DNA of 64,000 nucleotides from Anodontia alba (GCA_964016985.1 OZ024831.1:25897631-25961630), one strand, 5' to 3'; shown: positions 37,064 to 47,974, counted from the first letter of the stretch. A program made the numbers and translations. Notes: generated by a model not told the origin, from the sequence alone.

Positions 37064-37344
37064 CATTACGAAAACACGCCTAAGAAAGTATATTGAAAAT
37101 TTTAACAACCAAAAAAGGAAAATTTTCAGATAAAATATCTGATATTTTTTCAAATTTCTGCTCAAAACATAGATCGTGGGTACTCGTAAGAACTGTCTCG
37201 TCGAGGGGAATCTAACCAGTACCCACATTCTGTGTTTTTTTAGCAAAATAAGAAAAATAAGGTATACCCCCTGTAAACCCCAGTTTTACTATATAAAAGT
37301 GGGCTTTAAGGGGATCAATATTATATATGCGTGTTTCCTTGATG
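37064..37344 (+). mobile_element. family-1 element
   Basis: Complete but old. The palindrome arms are strongly mismatched (GAACTGTCTCGTCGAGGGG). Confidence 0.85.
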
Positions 37345-37659
37345 TGTTAATAATAAACCAATTATTTATTTATTTATCGTTATCAGGTTGCAATGCTTTC
37401 TATTTCGGATGTTGTCTACAGACCATTAAATGAAATGGTAGATTTATTCAGAAATCAGGCAAGCTCCAAACCAACCACATATATTAAACAGGAAACATCG
37501 TGGTGGATGGTGAGTTTTTAGGAAGGAAGGAGTGACGTTATAAAATGGTTACATATGTGAAGCGAATAAGATCAAATGTATAGGGATGCATGTTTGGCTG
37601 AGGAAGTGAAGATGTCCTCTACTAGGATGCATAAACAAATTCGTAACTTCAATTTCATA

Positions 37660-37985
37660 CCCATTTGTCGTGGTTCAGTTTAAAACCTTATTTCATACCT
37701 TTTTCTGGATATGGTCCCGGCGTTTGAAACTTACTTCATATCAATTTAGCATGGATCAGTTTGAAACTCATTTCGTATCAGTTTGGCACGGATCAGTTTG
37801 AAGCTCATTTAATATCAGCTTAATATGGGAAAGTTTTCCATTATTTTCATGCATGTGTTTATCATGGTTCAGATTGAAACTCTCTTCATACCAAACCATT
37901 ATGGTTCAGGCTGAAACTCATTTTATACGTTTGACATTGCTCTGTTTGAAGCTCATTTTATATAAGTTTGCATGAATCCGTTTGA

Positions 37986-38020
<35 letters not shown>

Positions 38021-38610
38021 ATTTGACATGCAGCAGTTTGAAATTCGTTTCATATCTGTTTGGCATAGTTCAGTTTGAAACACATTTTTCGTATAAATCA
38101 GTTTGACAGGAGTTATTTTGAAGCTCATTTTGATAAAATTTGGTTTCATATGTCACCAGTTTGGTATGGTTTAACTGGAACCTTATTTCACACCAGTTTA
38201 GCAAGGGTCAGTCTGAAACTCTTTCCATACCAATTCGGCATTGGCCTGTTTGAAACTCATTTCGTTCCAGTTTAGTATGGTTCAGTTTGAAACTAATTTC
38301 ATACCAGTTTCTGAAACGATCTTCAAACTGAACCTTGGGAGACCTTACGAGATTTGTTTCAAAATAACCCATGCAAAACCGGCATGAAATGCATTACCCT
38401 TGTTAGATTAGTAGGAAATAAACATCATCTTCATTCATGTCTAATTTGCATGAAACGACTTTCGAATGGAACTATACTAAACTGGCTGAAAAAAGTTTCA
38501 AACTAATCCATGCTCGACTAGTAAGAAATGAGTTTCAAACTGAACAATACCTTGCTAAACTTTGCCATGAAAATAATTTCAAACTGACCGGTGTTGTAAT
38601 TCTTCATACT
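37660..38610. repeat. degenerate minisatellite that reverses strand
   Basis: Units of about 35-45 bp carry CAGTTTGAAACTCATTTCAT and ACCAGTTTGGCATGGTT. They read forward to about 38320. From about 38330 the same motif appears as its complement (AGTTTCAAACTAATCCATGC, GAGTTTCAAACTGAAC). A poly-T run interrupts the array at 37990-38017. Open frames at 38075 and 38437 are repeat translations. Confidence 0.8.
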
Positions 38611-39437
38611 GTTTTGGCTGTTTAAGAATGTAAAGTTATTTTTGTTATTTTATTTTATTTTTATTTTCATTTATATTCATGTATTTTGTTTTATTTTCAT
38701 TTTCATCTTTCTTTTATTTTAGCAAAGTTAAGTCTCAGTACCGCGACAAGCTTCAAGAACAGGCTTCACTTTTTGTCGGTTCTGCTGCTAGTCTTTCTAA
38801 TTCCGCACAAATAAGTTTTTTCTTTGAACCAGTTACCAAAACCAACTGTTGTAAATGAATAAATGAATAATAATAAAATTTATTTTGAACTTTAGCAGGA
38901 ATTTCGTTAGCCTGGCTCCTTGCTATGAGTTTTACTTTTATAATCTAACAAAAATAAAATTCTTCTCCTTGACTATTTTCCTAGACATATCACCTCCCTT
39001 ACCTGTCAGAAGGTCATCAGCCAAATCCTAGAGAGACATTCCAAAAGACAGGAGTTTTGTAAAATATGAACCATTTTTATACTCATTCAAAATATGTTAG
39101 ATGGAAGCCAGTCTAGTCTTTGCTGTAAGTCCTTTAGCAGCAGAACAGAGGTTTAGAAGATGTTGTCTTTCACTCATGGCAAACTGTAAATGATTGCTTT
39201 ATATTGACACCGGTTTTGTTTATCAGTCATGGAGTAGTCCTGACTGTTACAAATGCAAACATAGACTAAACACCTATGAAAATCATTGATTATCATAGCA
39301 TAATTGGTAATTCACATGTATTTTAATTGAATTACATGTGGTCGATTAAATACCATTTACACCAGATTACTACTTAGAACACATTTTCCCGGATTTTTCC
39401 GTCCTGCAAATAACATGTTTGTTTGTACTAGTTAGAT
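38611..39437. other. non-coding
   Basis: T-rich low complexity at 38640-38715. No exon or repeat family is recognised. Confidence 0.45.
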
Positions 39438-39543
39438 CCCAGTCAGCATTCTACGTAAATCTATATCGGGCCGTCATCGGCCGTCAGGGTAGCTGACGGG
39501 CCGATGACGGCCCGATGTAGATTTACGTAGAATGCTAGCTGGG
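39438..39543 (+). mobile_element. 106-bp palindromic element, GGGCCGTTATCGGCCC family
   Basis: Ends CCCAGTCAGCATTC and GAATGCTAGCTGGG, loop AGGGTAGC. The arms carry a matched change relative to the 20284 copy: GTCATCGG against GATGACGG, instead of GTTATCGG/GATAACGG. Confidence 0.82.
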
Positions 39544-39668
39544 ATGGTGTGCATCTTATGTTTTAGTCCTTTACACACCATAAGCGTTCCGGTGACATCA
39601 ATAAAACCGCTTACGAAGTATCACTGACAAATTAAAGGGAACAGCAATGTTAAAGAATGTATCTGAGA

Positions 39669-40094
39669 TGCAATAGCTTGACAAATCGTGCATTTTAATG
39701 AAATTTGATCAAAATTTGAGATAAAAATAAATAAGTTATCAAGGTTTTAAGATGTCGATACTGCTTCAATGGGCGTCGCCATTTTGAATATTTAATGAAG
39801 CTTTATGACGCCATAGAGCCTTTATTAATTATGCAAAACGTAAATAAATCAGATAAATAGTTTTTGTTTTTTTGTCTATAGCCATTTATGGAGTTTGCTT
39901 GAAATTGCAAGATCTTGACAAACCGTGCATTTAAATGAAATTTGATCAAAATCGGAGATAAAATATAATTAAGTTATCAAGGTTTTAAGATATCGATACT
40001 GCTTTAATGGGTGTCGCCATTTTGAATATTTAATGAAGCTTTATGACGCCATAGAGCCTTTATTAATTATGCAAAACGTAAATAAATCAGATGA

Positions 40095-40131
<37 letters not shown>

Positions 40132-40739
40132 TCTATAGCCATTTATGGAGTTTGCTTGAAAGTGCAAGATCTTGACAAACCGTGCATTTTAATGAAATTT
40201 GATCAAAATCGGAGATAAAACATAAGTAAGTTATCAAGGTATTAAGATATCGATACTGCTTTAATGGGCGTCGCCATTTTGAATATTTAATGAAGCTTTA
40301 TGACGCCATAGAGCATTTATTAATTATGCAAAACGTAAATAAAACAGATAAATAGTTTCTTTTTTCTATAGCCATTTATGGAGTTTGCTTGAAATTGCAA
40401 GATCTTGACAAACCGTGCATTTAAATGAAATTTGATCAAAATCGGAGATAAAAAATAAGTAAGTTATCAAGGTATTAAGATATCGATACTGCTTTAATGG
40501 GCGTCGCCATTTTGAATATTTAATGAGGCTTTATGAAGTCATAGAGCCTTTATTAATTATGCAAAACGTAAATAAAACAGGGCCCAGTTGTTCAAAACTA
40601 ACGAATATTGTATATTGAATCCGCTAAAACAGTTAACGAAATTACTCTTAACGAGCTCGTTAAGCTAACGACGCTTTGAACAACTGGGCCCAGATAAATA
40701 TTTTTTTCTATAGCTATTTATGGAGTTTGCTTGAAATTG
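39669..40739. repeat. four-unit tandem array, unit about 237 bp
   Basis: Units start TGCAAKATCTTGACAAAYCG at 39669, 39906, 40163 and 40396. Shared phrases are GGGCGTCGCCATTTTGAATA, TTTATGACGCCATAGAGC and ATAGCCATTTATGGAGTTTG. A poly-T slot in each unit varies from 6 to over 30 bases. The fourth unit is split by the element at 40581-40690. Confidence 0.92.
40581..40690. mobile_element. GGCCCAG-ended miniature element with CAG target duplication
   Basis: Ends GGCCCAGTTGTTCAAAAC and TTTGAACAACTGGGCC. CAG lies on both sides (40578-40580, 40691-40693). The three neighbouring array units give the empty-site sequence AAACAGATAAATA, which fits removal of the element plus one CAG. A 3-bp target duplication suggests the PIF/Harbinger class; that class is inferred, since no transposase is present. 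Confidence 0.85.
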
Positions 40740-40740
40740 T

Positions 40741-41176
40741 TTTAATTTCTATCTGAAGAAATATTTTATTTGATGCTTTTGAAAATTGTCGGACCTAATT
40801 AAATATTCAAAATAGGTAGATCTTTCATCTGAGATACACGTGTTTCCCTTTAAACTGGACGAAATTATATCAGTTCGCTTAGGTTGGATTAACAGCATTG
40901 CATAGATATACGTTTTTATTAAACTAAAATTCATATATACAGTTTAATCAAACACATTAACGATTTTGCGTCCTAATTAATTTTAAATGCATTTTAAACT
41001 ACAACTTGCACTGTCACATGCATATACACACACGCACACACACATAAACGCCTCGCTCCTGCATCTCTCACGCATCTTGTTCTTGTACATAATTATTGCA
41101 TGCGACGGATGAATTGACTACTATAACGTGCGCAGCACAAAGAAGCAGTTTTCACTTTCATATGCAGAAAAGCATT
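40741..41176. other. non-coding
   Basis: Nothing recognised apart from a short (CA)n at 41027-41046. Confidence 0.5.
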
Positions 41177-41402
41177 GCATAGCGTAGACTGGCTCCAGTC
41201 TCCAGTGACTATTTTTTTTCCGGACCATCCTGTTTGATAGTCCACTAAATAAATACCAAATAATATCGTGACTATAAAGACTGGTCACTACTGTGACCAG
41301 CCTTTATAGTCATGATAATATTTTGGTTTTATTTCAGTGTATTATAAAATAGGATTATAAGAAAATTATTTAGTCACTGTAGACTGGAGCCAGTCTATGC
41401 AG
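41177..41402. mobile_element. miniature element, TAGACTGGCTCCAGTCT ends
   Basis: Inverted ends TAGACTGGCTCCAGTCTCC and CTGTAGACTGGAGCCAGTCTA sit 160 bp apart. The centre is a long hairpin pairing CGTGACTATAAAGACTGGTC with GACCAGCCTTTATAGTCATG. Each end is itself palindromic (GACTGGCTCCAGTC). No copy was found elsewhere in the window. Confidence 0.65.
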
Positions 41403-42244
41403 AGAGCAGCGTGCTCAAATGCGAAATCTGATCGGGACCTTCGTTGCCCGGGATAGAATCGGGATACTACCAAATATAAGGACGAACACAAAAGGCTATG
41501 ATCAGACTGTAAGAATGTGCAAACAGTATAAGGACCCTGTTTTTGCATTACAAATTATGTGTATGTTGTAAAAAAATACGTTCACATTTCTTGAATGCTC
41601 ATGCTAGCTAGAGCCTTGTGAGCCTCGCCCAAGCATAATTTGTCTTAGCATATTTTATAATAGAGTAGTCTGTAAGGCACTCAGCTGGCCGCCAACAGAA
41701 TAATTAGGTGCTACAGACAAAATCGATAAACAGCAAACATTCTGAACAGACAGCAGTTGGACAGGCTGATCTAAACCTTCGCTGTCTCAACTGGACCCAT
41801 TTTTTCTCTGTCATGGAGAGGCCCACATCCGAAAAGGTTAGTTTTCCCGCAGAGACCCCCAAATTTAAACCAATCACTATTCGCCGATATCAATTAATCC
41901 GAATTTCTCCCAATCAAACTGATTATCTTCGTTCAATTACGGCTCTGTCATGCGCTGTTCGGCTATCGCCAGGAATCGATTTATTTTCATTTGTTGGACA
42001 TATGGACTAGTTTTCCACTGTTTTCCTTTCAACCAATGATTGATTGGAGTCCTGGTTTGTTCCGAAGCTGCGCCAGTCGCCAGCAGACAATAGACAAGAT
42101 ACTAAACTTGAATCAACGTAGACTTGATTGATTTATTGCTATGGTAAGATTCCACAAATGTTTCAACAAACGATCTGCTGGCTCTCAGTTTCAAATGCGT
42201 ATTCATAGATCCAGATAAGGCAATTTTGTAACTGAAAATCACTT
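41403..42244. other. non-coding
   Basis: The 100-codon frame at 41708-42010 has no recognisable domain. 41760-41800 resembles a GATCAG-repeat fragment. Confidence 0.4.
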
Positions 42245-42400
42245 ATATTTTTTTTTCTTCATAGTTCTCTTCACAAATCATATGTTGCGGTACTCATTAG
42301 AAGCGCCTCGGCGAGGCGCTTCTAATGAATACCACAACATATGTATTCATGGAGAAAAAGACAAATTTCATGCGGATACCCTCTCTTATCTGGAGCCATA
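42245..42400. mobile_element. family-1-like hairpin in a different flank
   Basis: The palindrome pairs CATATGTTGCGGTACTCATT with AATGAATACCACAACATATG and has the core GAAGCGCCTCGGCGAGGCGC. Downstream GGATACCCTCTCTTATCTGG matches 57545-57575. Family-1 termini are absent, so this is a separate but related element with unclear ends. Confidence 0.6.
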
Positions 42401-42814
42401 TTATTGATCCGTCAGTATTCCTTAGTCCAAACAGACAATTTTCGGATATCCAGGCTTGCAGATAGGATAAGGGTAGAACGTTTATTTCGCCATAGGCAAT
42501 TTCCCTCATACAAACTGTTTATATGTTTTACACAGTATCTAAGGATTCTGCTGGACATCAAATGAAATGACCTGATTAGACTGCGCGGCTGCTTGCATGA
42601 CGGAAATACTGCAAAAGTATGGTTATTATAACTATTTTTATATAGCCAGTGGCGGATTTAGATGGGATTCGTCGGGGGCGGGGTGGGGGAGGGGGGTGCC
42701 GAGGTGGGGGGGGGGGGGGGGAAGGGGGGAGGGGGAAGTCCAAATTATTCCATTTTCATTCTGAGAAAATGCTGGAAAGCGGTCAAATCGAAACCCTTTA
42801 GCTAAATTAAACTT

Positions 42815-42845
<31 letters not shown>

Positions 42846-43548
42846 GATAAATACCTAGATCCGCCCCGACATTAAACACTTTAAAGCATTTTAGATATGT
42901 TTTGAGCTCGTATTTAGTTCTGCGCGGCCTATATATGGTTTAAACAGAATGCAATTGCATTAAAATTCCATTTTTTCACAGATTAAAGGTATGTGGGATG
43001 CGATCGGAACATACTAAAATTGTACAAAATGTTATTGTCCCATTTTCGGTAAAACCATTTTGTCGTTAAAATATTTCCAGATATGTAGGATACATATTTT
43101 AAAATTTACGTACGCACTTTTGAAAGAAACAGATACTTCCAAAGAAACACCAACAATAAAAGAGCATGTGCAAACTCAAACTATTTAAAATCTACACATA
43201 ATATATATAGTAACTGATTTGACAGTAATTATCTGAAGAAAAGTAAAAGAAAAGAATGAATAAGTAAATAAAAGGAAGAAGAAAAAAATATAATGATAAA
43301 AAACAAAAAACAAAAACATTTTCGTTCTATATAATTAATTTATCTAACATACACTAAACATAAATAAGCGATATCTAAAATTAATAATTCGACAGACAGT
43401 CCATAAAAAGGTTTTAAAATCCTCGTCAAAGTAATTCCTGAATATATTCTGAAATAAACGAAACGCCAGGTGACGACGAAGCGGAGATCTATCTTTTTTT
43501 ATGTTGTTGTTGTTGTTGTTGTTGTTTTTTATTCGTTCAAGAAGAAAC

Positions 43549-43599
<51 letters not shown>

Positions 43600-44100
43600 A
43601 GATAGAGGGGGGGGGGGGGGGTGGGGGGCGGGGGGGGAGGAAGAAAAATACGAAAATACATCTTCAAATAGGTAAAGGAGTATTGTTTTCGTCATTTGCT
43701 TGAAAGACAAAAAGTACTTTCAATTTACATAAAAATGTAAATGAATACTGATCAGAAAAATAAAACCTTCACGTGATGTGCGGAGCCAGCCAATGGTAGT
43801 TGAATCCCCTACGCCGTCTTTAGACAGTGACTAGCTGAATTGTTTCAACAAGCCAATGAAGCAACCCAGTACACACGATTTAGGTTTAGACAATATCTGC
43901 TGAACTTGTAAAAGAACACAACAGACTTAGAAATATCAATATATAGACAGTTTGCTTGATGTATTAAATCTGTATTGTGATTATTGTTTTATGGTTATTG
44001 GCAGGTTTTTCGAAATGTAGAAACAGAACATTGTAGTGATTCAGTCCCCATGTGTAATGTCTACATCCAGAAAAGGACAAACCTTGGTTGTTCATCTAAT
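42401..44100. other. non-coding, G-, T- and GA-rich tracts
   Basis: G-rich at 42674-42735, T at 42819-42844, (TTG)n at 43503-43527, (GA)n with G-run at 43553-43640. Frames crossing these are low-complexity artefacts. Confidence 0.6.
43553..43640. repeat. (GA)n microsatellite followed by G tract
   Basis: About 18 GA steps with a few interruptions run into a G run broken by single T and C bases. Confidence 0.93.
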
Positions 44101-44385
44101 ATGAACCGCAACGTCAGAAAACGTAACTCCGGACATGTGCGCCGAGCGAAGATTGAGATCAGCCTGCGCATTCGCGCTGATCGGAATCTTCCATTATGAA
44201 AACATACCTATTCAAATATACTGAAAGTTTTATCACCCAAAAATGAAAAATTTCAAATAAAAAAATCCGATATTTTTTTTCATAATTCTGCTCAAAACAT
44301 AGATTGTGGGTAATCGTTAGAACCGCCTCGAGTCTTCGTTGTCCGTACATTTTCAGAAGGGACGTTTTCTCACGTTACGGCCCAT
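44101..44385. mobile_element. GATCAGCCTGCGCA-family element interrupted by half a family-1 copy
   Basis: Ends ATGAACCGCAACGTCAG and CACGTTACGGCCCAT are complementary. The sequence breaks after GATCGGAATCTTC and resumes at AGTCTTCGTTGTCCG. The second hairpin seen in other copies is missing. Confidence 0.65.
44192..44330 (+). mobile_element. family-1 element, left half only
   Basis: Runs from CATTATGAAAACATACC to the palindrome midpoint AACCGCCTCG and stops there. Everything after the symmetry centre is absent. Confidence 0.85.
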
Positions 44386-44752
44386 ATTACATGAACGGGT
44401 ATCCAGAACCATCACTCACTGAAACACAACCCTCCTTAGGTATCGAATAAGATTACAATGACACGAAACAACATCAAAGAACAACAACATTCTAACGAGA
44501 ACAGAACGAACAAAACAAAGAGGAATTACAACTGAAACACCGCCTTGTACCCGTCAATAGTAAAACTGTTCGAGTGTACGTGTATTGGGTGGGGGCGGGG
44601 AACTTAAACCTGGTTTTACGAGAGCCCAACCTTCACCCTTCAACCTGATACGGTTCCCCGAAGACAGATCTCTTGACGTTCAGTCATGTGACAGGTATTC
44701 GTCACTTCGCGCGATGTTTCCCGTTCACGTCTTCTTTTCCTTCTTCCATCAA

Positions 44753-45190
44753 CCCATTTACACCTAGCGTCCCATAGAAAGGACATTGGCAAACAGTGTA
44801 GATCCAGATTAGACGCCGCAGAACGCGGAATCTAATCAGGATCTACTCTGTCTGCATTAAATACAGGAATCTCTATGAAACACGGTAATAAGAGAAATAC
44901 CCAGACATCCGTTCTATTGGAAATGGCCTACATGTAACCCAAAGAGCTTAACCCTTCTCTTGCTGAACACGACATGCCCTGTCTTAGCAAACAGTGTAGA
45001 TCCAGATCAGTTGGCTTCTGGAGAAGCCAACTGATCTGGATCTGCACTGTTTGTCATTGAGTATGTGAATTTATATCAACAATCTGGATCAAGTAATCTG
45101 ACTGGCTGAAAGTTAGAAATGGGCGTGGCATCTTAATGTATTCAGCATGACAAGGGTTAAGAGTAGAAAAGACCATCCGGCATAAATGGG
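44753..45190. mobile_element. piggyBac-like type A element, interrupted
   Basis: The left end CCCATTTACACCTAGCG follows a decayed TCAA. The right end GGCATAAATGGG is followed by TTAA (45191-45194). The hairpin pairs CAGATTAGACGCCGC with GCGGAATCTAATC. A type B element occupies 44958-45157. In the uninterrupted copy at 434 the same position reads AGAGTTAAGGTAGAAGAG. Confidence 0.78.
44958..45157. mobile_element. piggyBac-like type B element nested in type A
   Basis: CTTAA|CCCTTCTCTTGCTGAAC on the left and GCATGACAAGGG|TTAAGAG on the right, with TTAA on both sides. The hairpin pairs GATCCAGATCAGTTGGCTTC with its complement. The right interior has AGAAATGGGCGTGGCATC. Confidence 0.8.
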
Positions 45191-45266
45191 TTAAAGTACA
45201 TGCTTCTCTGAAGCATTGTTGCACTGTGATGAACTATGTACAAGCTAATCATGAGGTTCGAATAAG

Positions 45267-45545
45267 CATCACGAAAACATACCTATATAATTTTGACCCC
45301 CTTAAACCCCACTTTTATGCAGTAAAACTGGGGTTTGCAAGGGTATAAGTTATTTTTCTTATTTGTGCTCAAAACATAGATTGTGGGTACTCGTTAGAAC
45401 TGCCTCGCTGAGGCAGTTCTAACAAGTACCCACAATCTATGTTTTGAGCAGAAATATGAAAAATATCACAGTTTTTTTATCTGAAAATTTTATATTTTTT
45501 GGAGGAGAAATTTTCTATATATTGGAATAGGCCTGTTTTCGTAAT
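45267..45545 (-). mobile_element. family-1 element
   Basis: Complete. Matched core change AACTGCCTC/GAGGCAGTT on the two arms. The outer right arm has AACAAGTACC opposite ACTCGTT. Confidence 0.9.
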
Positions 45546-45554
45546 GGCAGGTAA

Positions 45555-45763
45555 ATCCTAGTCCTGATGAACCTCGGGATATGCCATCCCTTTGCAAATA
45601 GCGTAGATCCAGATCAGTTGGCTTCTGAATAAGTCAACTGATCGGGGTCTGCACTGTTTGCCATTACGTATGTGAATTTGCATCAACAGCCTGGATCAAG
45701 TAATCTGATTGGCGAACAACTAGAAGTGGGCGTGACATCTTAATTTATTCAGCATGGCAAGGG
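45555..45763. mobile_element. piggyBac-like type B element
   Basis: The left flank is decayed (GTAA), followed by TCCTAGTCCTGATGAACC. The right end ATTCAGCATGGCAAGGG is followed by TTAA (45764-45767). The hairpin pairs GATCCAGATCAGTTGGC with GTCAACTGATCGGGGTC. It lies 9 bp from the preceding family-1 copy. Confidence 0.72.
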
Positions 45764-45890
45764 TTAAAAGAAGGATATAGACAGTCTGTTTATAGATAAT
45801 CCTCCTGGTTGGACAGTCCTCAACCTGAAGGCATCAACAGTTGGGGCAGCCAACACACGTTCCGGTAGCTGGTTCCACATTTTGATGGCA
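45764..45890 (-). pseudogene. 3' end of a LINE reverse transcriptase
   Basis: On the minus strand the frame from about 45890 reads IKMWNQLPERVLAAPTVDAF, then RLRTV, and stops at 45764. The W-N-x-L-P...V...A-x-T-V-x-x-F pattern is the usual C-terminus of non-LTR (CR1/Jockey-like) reverse transcriptases. Upstream, to about 45960, the matching LSLRDRSIHLL lies in another frame, so there is a frameshift. Only about 60 residues remain of a protein normally near 900-1000, as expected of a 5'-truncated insertion. The stop overlaps the TTAA flanking the type B element. Subfamily is not resolvable. Confidence 0.6.
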
Positions 45891-45960
45891 GAAGATGAAT
45901 GCTCCTATCACGTAAACTTAATGTCTGACTACCAACCCCGATTCTCCCATGTAAAAAAGG

Positions 45961-46710
45961 TGACCTAGTTTTTCTCTCTTTTTTTTTTTCTGAATGCTGA
46001 ATAACTGAAGCAATTCATTTTATGGGTATGTATAAAACCTCAGAAATAATTTATAAAACATTCGTGTTTATTAAACCACACACTGAAAAGAGACGAAACC
46101 TAATATTTTGCAAGCACATTAGAGACGTTCCGAGGTTGAACATTTTATCTTTAACCTGCTATTTATAAATCAGACAAGAGCACGAAGACACCGCATAGTT
46201 TAGCCTGGGACAAACACAAACTGAAACATCCATTACTGCCACTGGCAAAAGATACATTGTCTAGAATCTAACGATGAGAGACAGCAGATAAAATAATCAA
46301 ATCCAAACTGCGACTACATGTCTAAGGTAAAATCCTTTGGAAAGAATTTCGTGATTGTTCAAAAACAATGTGTAGTACGTTTTATGCAAATGAAAGGTGA
46401 AGTTTTGGAGTTAACAAGCATGTTTAACTGCAATATTTGTCATTTCCTTGACATTTAATGAAACCTTTGGCGAAAACATCTAAATAACATTATAAAAGAT
46501 AAGCAAAAAAAGTTTATATGTCATCCAATGGGACGTGTCTAAAAATATTTTGTGACAGTTTTTTTCTTTTTTTTTTTTTCTCGAGTTTGGATTTCGTTAA
46601 AATGTGGGTGCCAAAATGAAACAATCACTCGTGATATTTCATTTCCATTTGGGATCATGGTACAGAAAAATAAGCTCAGCGCTTGTTTACAGAGCATTTC
46701 CTACGAGATT
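45961..46710. other. non-coding
   Basis: T tracts at 45981-45990 and 46559-46580. Nothing else is recognised. Confidence 0.45.
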
Positions 46711-46873
46711 CCATGTACACCCAGCGAAGACTCAGATTAGCCTGCACAGGCTGATAATTGTGCGCCTGTTGAAACTTTGAATCTTTGGCTACCCACATAT
46801 TGCCCTGCGAAGACTCTGATCTGACTGCACGAATGATGTGCAGTCTGATATGTGTCTTCGCTGGGCTCACATG
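46711..46873. mobile_element. GATCAGCCTGCGCA-family element
   Basis: CATGTACACCCAGCGAAGAC and GTCTTCGCTGGGCTCACATG are the complementary ends. The interior keeps CTTTGGCTACCCACATATTG. The left hairpin is partly lost. Confidence 0.6.
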
Positions 46874-47070
46874 CAATATTGTAGGACATACTGTGTCCCG
46901 ACCCAATTATATCTTTCTTTTGATGTTTTAAAATCCCCAAATGTGTAAAGATTTGCATGTATGTTTTAAAGTATACGGGGAGCTGCATACTATAGTCTCA
47001 ATGCTTAACCGTTACCACTCTCTGGGCTAATTCAGCAAATGACAAACTGTTGATATGTTTCTTATTTTCC

Positions 47071-47150
47071 CAGAAAACAGGTTTGGTATTCATGCAAATT
47101 GTCTCCTAAGGAGGAGACAATTTGCATAAAATGCTAAACCTATTTTCTAG
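47071..47150. repeat. 80-bp foldback palindrome
   Basis: CAGAAAACAGGTTTGG...CATGCAAATTGTCTCCT pairs with AGGAGACAATTTGCAT...CCTATTTTCTAG around AAGG. Mismatches are few and single. No other copy was seen here. Confidence 0.7.
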
Positions 47151-47755
47151 AAAAAGAAATATTTCAAAATGTCGTTTGCTGAATGTTTTTCCTCAGCATT
47201 GTAGGACTTCAAGGCACAGAATCGAAGACAATTTCCGATAACAGATTGGAAAATAATCATGAATCTGGAAACTTGTGCAGTACAAAATAACAATCTGGAA
47301 CATTTGGTATCTAAGACCGTAGAAAGGTTTTCAATTATACTCCTGCCATTTTTCCATAAATCAAGCTTGCTCAATAAATTTGTCCATCTGAAGCAAATGT
47401 CGTAAAATGTGACAATGCATTAGTGGGATACCATTGTCGCAAATTTGCCATAAATCAGAAGCAACGTTTCACTTGCCGTTCTGTGTCAAACACGAGACGG
47501 AAATTCGGTATAATTTGAAATCTAATATCAATAATGGTTGAAAATTTGTTTTCCATTTGTGAGTTTAGCGTATACATTTTGATACCGTATTTCTTTGTTT
47601 CAACATTTGGACAGGTAAGTCTAAGCAAACAGTGTGCAGACCCAGATAAAACTGCTTCTACAGGAGTAGATTGGTGATAGTATGCGCAGTGTTTCATTTC
47701 ATCTTTAATCATTTGACACATTTCTATGTAGTCAAATGGTATTGTTTACAGTTAA
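47151..47755. other. non-coding
   Basis: Minus-strand frames at 47147 and 47455 have no recognisable content. 47625-47650 includes a CAAACAGTGTGCAGACC repeat fragment. Confidence 0.4.
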
Positions 47756-47974
47756 CCCATTGTTGTCGGGAGACCCGAAGGAGTGTAATTGGCAAACAGT
47801 GCAGAGCCAGATCAGACGCCGCAGAACGCGGCGTCTGATCAGGGTCTCCACTGTTTGCAATTAGTTTAGCCATTTTTCTCTAGGAATATGTAAATCTTAT
47901 TGCCGGACGTCCCTAAAATTGAAATTGGACTCTTCCGATATATAGTATGGGAGAGTCTATTCAGTCTACAAGGG
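47756..47974. mobile_element. piggyBac-like type A element, clean TTAA flanks
   Basis: TTAA at 47752-47755 and 47975-47978. Ends CCCATTGTTGTCGGGAGACC and GTCTACAAGGG. The hairpin pairs CAGATCAGACGCCGC with GCGGCGTCTGATC, near perfect. Confidence 0.8.
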
